Of a stretch of DNA of 64,000 nucleotides, positions 46,475 to 57,300 are shown piece by piece. Position 1 is the first letter of the stretch. Each line of letters starts with the position of its first letter. Below the pieces are notes generated by a model that did no database searches, was not told the DNA's origin, and saw only the letters and a program-made list of their open reading frames with translations. The DNA is from Fremontodendron californicum. Its lineage: Eukaryota; Streptophyta; Magnoliopsida; Malvales; Malvaceae. Made by a program: the position numbers and the translations under genes. The stretch is from positions 5,523,001 to 5,587,000 of the forward strand of contig JAULJL010000027.1 of NCBI GenBank assembly GCA_030761205.1. The letters are read 5' to 3'.

Positions 46475-46672
46475 AGACCGATTTGAATAATTATTCATTC
46501 AATAAAAATTATATTATATTTAAATTTAATTATAAAATATATTAATATTAATATAAAAATATTTTTTTATATTTATAAACAATAAAATAAATTTACGAGC
46601 CGAGTCTGGTCCTATTTGAGTTTGAATAAGAAAAAAAAAATTTGAAGCGCGATGAGCCGGTTACCATGAGTG
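46475..46672. repeat. Dispersed repeat, copy 2
   Basis: Similar over about 200 bp to 27670-27945: AATTTAATTATAAAATATA, then CAATAAAATAAATTTACGAG and TACCATGAG. Ends are undefined. Confidence 0.45.
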
Positions 46673-46767
46673 GGGGTTTATTTGCGTTAAGAAGCTAGCC
46701 TTTTTGGATCCGTTTTCTGCTATTCATTCATTTCTAGCCCTTTTTGGATCCATCTTTAATGTCTATA

Positions 46768-46895
46768 CACGTTTTCTTTTACTTTATTTGATAATTGGGT
46801 AGAGAAGGGGTTGCTTGGGTTTGAACCCAAGACTTCATGCCCAAGACTCTTGGCCACTCAGCCAAGAGCTTGTTGGCACGTTTTCTTTTACTTTA
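46768..46895 (-). mobile_element. Short tRNA-derived retroposon with 19-bp target duplication
   Basis: A 90-bp insert (46787-46876) lies between two perfect 19-bp copies of CACGTTTTCTTTTACTTTA (46768-46786 and 46877-46895). Read on the minus strand it has TGGCTGAGTGGCCAAGAG (A box) and GGGTTCAAACCC (B box) at tRNA-like spacing, but no full cloverleaf. The long perfect duplication indicates L1-type target-primed insertion of a young SINE or tRNA-derived fragment. Confidence 0.8.
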
Positions 46896-48042
46896 GGTGT
46901 AACTATTATGTTACATTTCATTTCAAGTGCTAATTTCTTTCATCAAAATGGGAAAAAAAAAGTGTTTTTTGGTATTTAAACTCTCCAGTTACTGTTTTGA
47001 TAGCCTTTTTTCCCCTTATAATACGATCAGTAAGTATCTTTGACTTAACCTAAACTCAATCTCCTTTCTCAAATGTCTTTGACTTAACCTAAACCTAATC
47101 TCCTCTTTGAACGAACAATTTGAAAAATGCATTAATATCGATTTGATGTATTTAAAATTTTAGTACTTAACTATTGAATTTTTTTACTAAAAGTACTTAA
47201 ACTACTGAAAAGAACAAGTAAATGAAGGCTGTGCCTTCATTAAATACAAAATCCTTGAGGCAAGGGAGCCTTCTAATAATAATTGGAAAACTAAAAAAAT
47301 ACCTTATAGGACCAATGTTAGACCAATCAAACCTTTAATTTTCGATTCAATCGTTTGAATAAATCGATTTGATAATTTTTTTTTTTACTTTTTTAACACT
47401 AAATTTAATATTAAATAAATATTAAATATAATTAATAATTAATAAAATTATATATTTGACTTAATGATATAATCTTTAATATAAAAATAAAAAATTCAAA
47501 ATTCAAATCTCATTAAATTCAAATAATTTTTAAAAAAAAATAAAAATATATATAAAATTATTTTTTTACCGATTAAATCATTTTTTTATCGATTTGATAA
47601 ATTCTCGATTTTAATGACCACTGATTCCTAATTCAACTAATTGAACCGACCCGATCTAATTTTTTAGTCGATGTTTAGGACCATGTTACTTACCCTGTAT
47701 CAAGATTTCAGGACATAACACAAGTTCAAACACAGATGCTCAAATAGTTAAAATCTACAACAAAAAAAAAAAAACAATAGATGGAGGGGGACTGGTTGCA
47801 AATCCTCTCCCCATCTAATACTGGCATAAAAGCTTGGCACCATCTATACCAAAAAAACATAGACAATATGGCATTCAAATACACTTGCTATACATACTAA
47901 TTTCTATTCTTGTACACACATTAAGCCCATAATAAAAAGTAATGGACCAGAGCTACGTATTCATCAGATTGTACTCTCTCTAAATATGTTAGCTATTATA
48001 TAGACTTTAGGATTTTAGAATGATGGGGCTGAGGCTTCATTA
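46896..48042. other. Intergenic DNA and PP2C 3' flank
   Basis: AT-rich. 47420-47640 is repeat-like with TTCGATT motifs. The last few hundred bases are probably the 3' untranslated region of the minus-strand PP2C. No gene seen. Confidence 0.4.
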
Positions 48043-51000
48043 TTATGATTTGCTCTTGAACTTCCTTTGAGCTTTCAAGTCTATAACAATTACAGAGATG
48101 TTGTCGCTGCTACCTTTTTGGATGGCGAGCATAGAGAGGTATTCGGCTGCCGCTTGCGCGGCGGGGTCGATTCCTTTGCCTCTTTCGACGAGAGATGAAA
48201 CCCCGTTCTTTTTGTGCCAGAGCAGGATTCTCCGTCGAGCCACCTCACAAGCTTCCTCGTTTGATATGACATCCCACAACCCATCACTGGCCAAAATCAG
48301 ACATTCGTCTTCTCTAGCTCGAGGAATAAACATAACTTCCGGTTCTGGGATAATCCATGGTTTCAAATATCTATCGCCTGTGAGATAACGTAAAGAAAAA
48401 ATGTAAGCTCAACTCTAAGACTTTACTCAACTTCCATCACTTATTTATCAAACATGTCAAATAGTATCAACTATCAAGCTTGTCATCTTGAAAGAAAAAA
48501 GCTAGACTTCATTAAATATATTATGCTAGTAATTTATGGCACTTGTGGCCTATGTTACTCGGACTGGGGTACGAGTGTCGGACACGAGTATGTTTAATTT
48601 TTTTTTTTTTTTTAATGTATTTGGAGGATTCTTGGAGAATCATATCTCCATACCCATGTTTGGATATGCGTATGTCCCAGATGGGTACTTCAAGAATAAT
48701 GAAGAATCGGAGCAACATAGCTTGTGGCAGTCCTAAATCTTTATTTATTTATTTTTTCCCACCAGGAGAAGGGGGGGATTTTAAGGTCAAACAGAACAGA
48801 ATAGTAAGGTTACTTGAATGCAAAAATATCTGGAATACATGGCTGGGGATTGTAGTCTCTGTTACATGGACTCGGTACTTTAGGGTGCCATACCCGTGTT
48901 GATACGACACGACATGAGTACCGACATGATATATGTGTCGAACTTAGCATTTTATGTTCGGACTCAGCTTCTTCAAAACAGAGCTAAAGAAGGAGAGGTT
49001 GCATGGAGGGAGATGATGAGAGCTTGGCTTCTTCACTTCTGCAACATGGCAGCTTAAGCAGAAAAAAAAAAGCAGATGAAAAGATTTATCACAACTATAC
49101 TTTTAAGGAAAGAGAAGGGAAAGATGGAATGAATTCAATTTCCAAGTTCAACAAGAGTCAAGAGCAGCTATTATGAAGGAAAAAAAAAAAAAAAACTCAA
49201 GGGTATCTGTAACTCTGTATAAGTGTACGGCTGAAAGGAGAAGTGAAAGAAGTAGATGAAGAGGAAGAGGTGAAAAGACTGAATGGGTGAATGGATTATG
49301 ATGAAAATTTAGGGTTTTTGTTTTATTTTAACTTGGACTTCAAATGTTTAGACCTATAATACATGTTCTTAAAAAATAATTAATCTTTGTGGAGCCCAAA
49401 AAGACAATTGAACCTCTTTATACCTTGGGCTCATGATCATATAAAATCCAATTTTATTTTGTGAAATTTAAGATTATTAAAGGAAAAAAATACCTAACTA
49501 TTCTTTTATAAAAAAATTATTTAAAATGAATTTGAGTATCAAGATACCTTAAGAAAGCTTTTATTTTTGATTTTCTAGTAGGGGAAAATAAAAAAATTAT
49601 TTACACCAAAATTATATTAATATATATTTTTTAATATTTTTTGGTAACGTATCCACGTATCCACTTACCGTATCTTATTTTTGGATACTTTTTAGCTTAC
49701 TCCGCGAGTCCAAAACTTTACACACATGACGAGTTTGATCCTTAGATACATACCCGTATCGGATACTCATATCCGAGTCCATGTAACAAAGATTGTAGTC
49801 ATAGATCTCCAGAGTTTGGACATCCACATGAAGATTGAGGTTGCAAGTTGTATGAATAAATATTTATCATGATTCACCTTTTAGAATTTTCATTTCAAGC
49901 AAAAAATAAACATACCAATGGACCTTGACATTGCAAGAACGCCAAATACACGATGTCCATTCCACTGTATAACTTTGCCTCCGGATGCCTCAATCCTTGC
50001 ATACTCATCATCTCTGTTTGGCTGCAAAACAACAAAGCAAAAAATGTTGGTTTCTACACACAGATAGCTTCCTTTACAATAGTAGAAAAACCGAAGACTT
50101 TAAAAAAAATGCCTTACTTTGTGATCAATTGACAATGGCATGGCTTCTTTGCCACGGCACAAGACCACTCTTGAATCACCGCAGTTTGCAACTACGATAT
50201 GTGATGAACAAACCAAGGCCACCACAGCTGTTGACCCAACAGTTTCAGGGGCAAAAGGTTCGAAACTAGCATCGGAAGCATCTTCGTTGCCTCCAATTAT
50301 CACTCTGCTAACTTTTCCTCCAATCTCATCATCAACCTTTAAAAAGCAACTAGTAAACGTCTTCTCCCATTGCGCCTGTCGACTCTCCATACTAGTGCCA
50401 TCACATAAATTGCCTTTAATGCTCCCAATCTCTTCTGCCAAAGCCACATGGAATCGGTCACGACAATAGTTTGCCACCTGCATGAGGTTTCGATAAGCCA
50501 TGCTAAAGGTTAATCACTTTGGAGTCATTAACGAACAGTTTTAAATAATCAAAATATGGTAAACAAGCAAGGAATCAATTGTATCAGAAAAACAAAATCA
50601 TTGCCGTATGTAATTATCCAAATTTGCTCACAGTTGCAGAGGGTATCCAGTAACTAAAAGTTAAAAGGATCAGGAAATATCTGCAATTATAGCCATAAAA
50701 AGCATACAGACGGCAACTACCATTTAATTCAGGGATCTCCAAAATTTCTTAAAGTACAGTAAAAATTTAAAACAGGCTTTTAGGAAGAATGTTTTACCTG
50801 GGAGCCACCATGGCCATCATAAACACCGAAAAAATGTCCAGTAAGGTCAGTCAGACTTTGACTGATTCCATCAATAACACGATCACCAATAAGCATTTTG
50901 ATAGGAATCTTTATAAACCGAGGCACAGCAGCCACGGCATCTTCCATTTCTGTTCTTTTTCCAGTAATAGACACAGAACCCCAAAGGGGTATACAATCCA

Positions 51001-51625
51001 ACTCAAAAACACTCCGGCCACCTCTATTGAGATTCTTTTCACCAGGCAGCTGAATGACCACTTCGGAGGCCTTTAAATCAAACCCATCAGAAGTCTTTGC
51101 ACTCACAGTGGTGAGAAGAACTTCAGCTGTAGGCACCTGCTCAATGCTTGACTCTCCCAAAATAATAGCCTTGGCAAGAATTCGACCACTTTTGATTTCT
51201 CCATTTCGCAAGCTTATATCAGAAACTGCATTTAAAACCAGCAATCCCTCATTGATAATTCCATTAGTATCCACTGACAAAATTTCATCTTCCTCCCTTT
51301 CCTGAGTCATGGATTCACTAGCAAGGATTGATATATTTCCATTCTCGGGTAACATCTTCAACAAATCAGCTCCTTCCTCACCACCCTCTTTTGATGCGGA
51401 CATTGTCACCCTGTTAGCTTCGGTCTTATCATCTTCAGAACTTCCATTGCTACTAGAAATAGATCCCTGAGACATTACCTTTGCAGGATCAGACAACAAG
51501 TTTGCAGCATCAGTTACAAGCTTGATCCTCGTGATTTCCACATGGGTTGCAATTCCAGAGTTCTCACACATTGAGTTACCTAAACTAAGCGTTACTGCAA
51601 CTGCTGGAGACATCTCTTCCATCAA
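48043..51625 (-). CDS. HAB1: Clade A protein phosphatase 2C, HAB1-like, 542 aa
   Basis: Coding exons on the minus strand are 50798-51625, 50118-50477, 49916-50021 and 48043-48377. Total 1,629 nt, phases agree, GT-AG introns. The Ser/Thr phosphatase is a negative regulator of abscisic acid signalling: it dephosphorylates SnRK2 kinases and is captured by ABA-bound PYR/PYL receptors. The N-terminal 200 or so residues are a variable regulatory part beginning MMEEMSPAVAVTLSLGN, very like HAB1. PP2C motifs are ELDCIPLWGSVSITGKR, GVYDGHGG (end of exon 1), VVANCGDSR, VFGVLAMSRSIGDRY, LILASDGLWDV and GSSDNISVIVIDL. The receptor-contacting Trp in VIQWNGHRVFG is Trp416. Slightly longer than Arabidopsis HAB1 (511 aa). 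Intron 3 (48378-49915) is filled by two transposons. Confidence 0.93.
48550..48720. mobile_element. hAT-type MITE, copy 2 (171 bp) in PP2C intron 3
   Basis: Termini CTATGTTACTCGGACT and AATCGGAGCAACATAG. Perfect 8-bp target duplication CTTGTGGC at 48542-48549 and 48721-48728. The 8-bp size is typical of hAT transposons. No coding capacity. Confidence 0.9.
48858..49790. mobile_element. 933-bp non-autonomous DNA transposon in PP2C intron 3
   Basis: Terminal inverted repeats TCTGTTACATGGACTCGG (left) and its near-complement ending GTAACAAA (right), 17 of 18 matching. Flanked by a shared GATTGTAGTC (48848-48857 and 49791-49800), implying an 8-10 bp target duplication (hAT or Mutator-like). The TIRs resemble the ends of the MITE family nearby (TGTTAC..GGACTCGG). 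No transposase is seen. The interior is purine-rich with no gene I recognise. Confidence 0.8.
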
Positions 51626-52680
51626 TTCACCACCTATATGCTACAAAAGGTTACCACTCAAATCTCCAAAAAATTGACAAAATTTACCAATATTCATCTT
51701 AATTATCTCCTTCCAGCAACAAACTTGGGATCAAGCCAGCAGGTTCTATCAGCATCTTCTCCATGGTAATGAATCTCAATGACCCACCAATATTTTCATA
51801 ACAAATATATGAGTAACGAAATAGTACACCACCAAGATTAAAACTTTAAGAGGGGCACGAGTTAAACGCAAGCGGAATGAAGATAGGATTAATCAGATCT
51901 GGTAAAGGAGCACAACGGATCAACCCTTATAATTAATGAAATTCAAACCGTAGTCACAAATAAACTGAGTTTCTCCAAGAGTCCGAATCTTATCAAATTC
52001 TTCACCTTTTGAGAAAGAGCCAATCAAGACAATTATATCGATCCTATCCACACCACCTACCTTTTAACACATAACAGCACAAATGGAAACACCAAATTCA
52101 AAGCTTTATCTATAATAAACCCAAAGAAGAAAAAGCAAAAGGTTTCATGAGAAAGAACCTAGGATAAAGCACAAACAAACCCAGATAATCACAGGGAAAC
52201 ACTAAAAAGGTTAACTTTTTGCCACATACAAGTTGGGTTTCCTGGATCTAAGGCAACCCATATCAGCCTTTTCTTAAACAAGGGTCTCTTTCACTTTTAT
52301 TCTCCTTCCTTCCAACAAACACATCAACCCCTGATAACAACAATAACAACAACAACAAGAAGAAGCTACTAGAATTATATATCTCTAGAAAGGAACTATT
52401 AAAAACCACCTGGAACTAAGCTAAACAGTTGATCTTGAGCCCCTTAAAGCAATGGAAAAAATATCAAATTTATTCCAAGAAATGATTATAAGGATGCTTA
52501 CCAGTAGGAAATGAAGAGACTTTGGGGACTAAAAAAAAAAAAATTGGTTTCCTAGATTTTTTTTTTCTATGTTTCTAGGCTTGGGGAGGCTTGAGAGAGA
52601 GAGAAAGAAAAGGAAAAGAAATAGAATAGAAAGACTATGTGTGAGAGAAATGCCTTTTTTTTTACCATGCACTCCTTTAG
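51626..52680 (-). promoter_or_regulatory. 5' untranslated region and leader intron of the PP2C gene
   Basis: A probable 5' untranslated exon ends at about 52501, where the minus strand reads CTACTG|GTAAGC. The leader intron runs to an acceptor near 51640 (GCATATAG|GTGG). The presumed transcription start lies near 52600, just behind a CT/GA-rich tract (52580-52640). A leader intron is common in clade A PP2C genes. Limits are approximate. Confidence 0.45.
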
Positions 52681-54331
52681 GGGACACGTATACATGTAAT
52701 TATCTTACATATTGAATGCTTTTAAGACAGAAAATGCTTAGGTTAGGACAGTCCATACACGAAGACAACTCCTCATGGATTTTTCATGAGGCAAACTTTG
52801 AGGAGAGACACGTGTTCCCTCCTCTGAAAAGTCATACCCACACCAATAATGTCTTTGTTTTGTACCCATGTGATCCAATCCATCTGGTTAATTTTGAATT
52901 AAAGGATAAATTTGTTTCCATATTTGTTATTATATTTTCGAGATTAAAAATAAATTTATTATTATATTATATTATATTTTAATATTAATTTTTAATTTTT
53001 AATTTTTAATTGAATTTTTATCATTAAATTTTATTTTTTAATAATTAAAAATAAAATTTAATAAAAAAGAATTTCTTTTAAATATCTTTATTTTAATCAT
53101 TAATAATAATAAATTAATTAATAAAAAATATTAAAAAATTAAAAATTAACATAAAATATTTATTTTATAGAAAACTAAATTTTTTTTTTTCAAGTTTTTT
53201 TTTTTCATAAAATAGAAATTCTATATTAAATTTTCATTTTTAATATTTTTTATAAATTAACTTATTATTGTTAATAATTAAAAAAAATATTTGAAAGATT
53301 TTTTTAAAAATATTATCTTCAAACCATAAAAAAATAAAATTGAATGAAAAAATTCAATCAAAAATTAAAATTAAGTCACAAAAATCAATCAAAAATTAAA
53401 ATTTAATTGTAAAATTCAATAAAATAAAAATAAAATATCAAATTTATCTATAATCTCAAAATACAACAATAAATATCAATTAAAATAAAATATAATAATA
53501 AATTTCAATATCCATCCATAATTTATCTTTCTTCCATTTCAACGAACTAAATCTAACACTAAGATATTTCCAAGTTTTCTTCGAACTTAATATCTTTATC
53601 AAACTATCTCTAGTATTTAGCAATATTTGTCTTGATATTTACTTGCACCTAAAAAAACTGAAAAAGGGAGAATGCCAAGGTTGTTAATAACCAAAAAGAA
53701 AAAAAAAAAAAAATGTATGTCTTATAAGTCTACTAGGAGTTAGCATAGACGAAGAAAGATTAAAACAGTGCATGGTTCAAATTGTTTTGAAACTAATGGA
53801 AAAAAGAATTAAAATGAATGATTCATTATTACCCAGTTTTCTGGTTCAAAACTCCCAAGAATTTTAAGTGTAGAGAGCAAAACAAATTCCCAAACAGCGC
53901 AATCCTTACTAGCTACAAAGGAAAAGATTGAGAGGAGGAAATATATAACTAATTAGTTAGCAAGATGTTGTTGTTTCCTGTAACCCTAGCTAAATTTAGT
54001 AAAAAAGTTAACAAACAAGATCAAACAAGGATATATTTTCTTTCTTCTTTCATTCTTCTTCATCCATTAATTTGTTAAGCCCTAACGCAGGCCTCCGGCT
54101 CGGGGTGATGGTGTGATAGTAACAGGAAGGGGTAGTATGGCAATAAATTGTTTTCTTGACAGTCAAGAAAGGCAATTTCCTACCACAATCCCCAATCCTG
54201 GTACCATCTAGGCCACATTGTTTAAGGAGAGGAGAGATATATAATATAAAAGGATTCATCAGATCAGGAGTTTTTAGCATATATATATATATATATGTAT
54301 GTCATTCTCAGGATCAACAACTAATTTGACA
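52681..54331. other. AT-rich intergenic DNA between PP2C and kinase genes
   Basis: Very AT-rich with many runs (52930-53470). The last 450 bases are probably the promoter and leader of the kinase gene, with (AT)n at 54280-54296. No gene is supported on either strand. Confidence 0.4.
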
Positions 54332-57300
54332 ATGGAAGAAGCCTCTGCATTCACAGCCATTGCCGTTGATAGTGACAGGAATAGCCAACTTGCTGTAAAA
54401 TGGGCGGTGGATAACCTGTTAAACACGGGCTCGAAATGTTTCCTCCTTCACGTTCGAAGCCAGAGCTTGCATCCGCGTAGGGTATCTCTCTCTTTCATCA
54501 TGATCATGATTTTCTGATATTTGGACTTTGGGTTTGGTAAATAATAGATAGATTTAGAATCCCTTTTGTCTTTTGTAATTATGGTTAAGCATATCTTAAT
54601 TTCTGACCAATGTTACTGATGTAATTAGGTTTAAGGACTTTGTGCTGATAATTTCTGTCAATAGATTCAATACAAATCACTTCATTAATTTTGTTTTGTC
54701 CAGTGGAGATAGCAATGAGTAACATCATAAGCAGTATCATGGGCATTTTTCATTACCTTCATCTCTTGTTGTATTTGATTTTTGCTCTTTTGGTTTTTTC
54801 ACAGAGCATTTTGAAGCTGCAGGTAAGGAAGGTCGGCCACCATCTGAAGCTGAGTTGCAACAGTTCTTCCTTCCTTACCGAGGATACTGCGCTCTAAAAG
54901 GGGTGAGTCATTAGCAAATTGGTTGTTATGTACTATGTTCCTCCAACTCTTCGTTTTTCTTGAAGTATCCGCGTCCGACACTCGTGTCTGACACATATCC
55001 AGACATGAGTATGGAAATATGATCCTCGAAGGACCCTCTAAATACATGGAAAACTTAAAAAATATTGAACATACTCGTGTCGGACACATACTCGTATTCA
55101 ACACTCACACCCATGTCCGGGTAACATAGATTATGTATACTATGACCATTTATGTTAAACAAAAAATAGTGAGTGAATATAATTAGTCTCTCAAGCCTGA
55201 ATTATTTCTCTTCTCGTTGACATTGATTTAGTTACCTAGGTGAAAGCTAAATTGCCAATGCAAGGCCACCTTAAATATCAAGAATTTGAAGATGATGAAA
55301 ACTCTTTAATTCTCATATGCCCAGAATGTAGCCTGTTATTATCGCAAGAAGAATGGAAGATAAATATATATATCATTAGAAAATTTTAAGCCTATGTTAT
55401 CCGAACTCTTCATTTTTCTTAAAGTATCAATGTCCGTCACCCGTATAGGACACATATTTGGACATAGGTTTGAGAGTATGATCCTTCAAATATATGAAAA
55501 AACTTTTTAAAAAAATGAGCATACCCGGACATATATTCATATCTGATACCCACCTCCGAGTTCAGGTAACATAGCTTTAAGCACCAAGTTTGCATTTCTT
55601 GCCATAAATGGCTTAACCTAAGTTCTGTTAAAGTAGAGTTTAAAAATTGCCGGTCTTCAGCTCTGTATAGTTAATTGTTTTACATATATCTGAAGCTCAA
55701 ATTTGTTGCTCAAAGCTAGTATGACTCCCCACATAAAAAGTTGATTATGCATATGTTATCAATCACATATATATGACAAGGGAAGGTCTATTAATTGATA
55801 ACTTCATAATTCAACATAATACATTGAATAATGCAACCTGGCTATAAATTAATGCAAATTAAGATCTTGCCATATTGTATTTTCCATTTAAAGAGAAGCT
55901 GATTTTCATCAACACTGGAGCTTTCAGATCCAATCACATGAGGTGGTCCTCCATGACATTGATGTACCAAGTGCCCTCCTTGATTACATCAATAACAACA
56001 ACATCGGGAATATCGTTGTTGGAGCTTCCTGCAGCCGTAATGTTCTTACAATGTCTCTCTCTCTCTCTCTCTCTCTCAAGTATATTATATTGTACCAAGC
56101 ATACCTGAAAATTTCAACTCAATAATTTGTGATTCGATAATGTTATCTTCCTCCGAAAACCATGTGAAACCAGCTTTGTAGGAACCATAACTTTGGGAAG
56201 AATAATGAGGCTTCACCTTGACTTATGACAACGAGAAGTGCACATGCATAATTTATTGGTCACCAGTAGAAGTTGGTAACTGATATTTGCTCTTTGATTT
56301 TATATAACTGAAGAGACAGGGTCTTTCTTCGTGTAAACCCTGCATACATAACAGCAATATTTAACAAACTTTTTTGCAGGTTAGGAGAAAGGATAGAAAT
56401 TGATTGCAGAAAATAGTGGTGAAAATTTATACCATTAGTAGTATTAGACACTTTGCCTGTACATCATTGTTTCTCATAGTAAGATTGTTTTGCAGTTGCA
56501 CCAGTAAGCACTCCAAGGGTTTGATTTGCATTTCCCTAACATGATTTTAGAAATTTTCTTTGCAGGAAACTCAGAAATCTAGATGTGCCAACCAGCTTGC
56601 TCAAATTTGCACCAGAATCCTGCACAATATATGTGGTATCAAAAGAAAAAGTTCAGATTTCCCGATTAGCGTCTATGTCTCAGACACCCCAAGACAACAC
56701 AACTGCACACAATTCAGCAAATCTGCCTAGACTTGCATTTGATAGCCCAAAGATTGACGAGTTAAGCAGGTAAGATGGATATACTATAGCATTACTTCTT
56801 GGTGGATATGCTAATTAACAAGTGTCAAGTCAAAACTAACATTTTCCAAACTTCCTAGGCTCTAAATGAGTATCAATATAAGAACTATTGATATATATCA
56901 TCATGATGTCGCTAATCTCTGTGACAGCTATTGCATAAATTTCCACCATCATTTAGATGCAACAGAATCTCTATGAGTTTCATTTTCAGAAAATGTCACT
57001 TAGGACTTTTCTTTTTTCAAGGGAAACGAATTATGTATATCATCAATGAAAATACATTAGAATTATCAACCAATGTTAACGAGAAGGCAATAAGAAACTA
57101 GGATGACAAAGTGAAATGATCTCATCTTCTTCTCTAGTTAACAGAAGAAAAAGATTGTGTATGCTGTATGAAACGTAAATTAGCTAACAAAAGATGAATC
57201 TTGCTAATATTTCCACTTCTCAATTTCCTGGGATGAGAATTCTGGTTTAGGATCTTTACACTGCTAGCATTGTTGCAGCTACACCTTACAATTTCCATGC

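Noticed and set aside
46787..46876. Functional tRNA gene on the minus strand
   Set aside because: The boxes are present, but stems do not close and the segment is bounded by a target duplication, so it is a retroposed copy.
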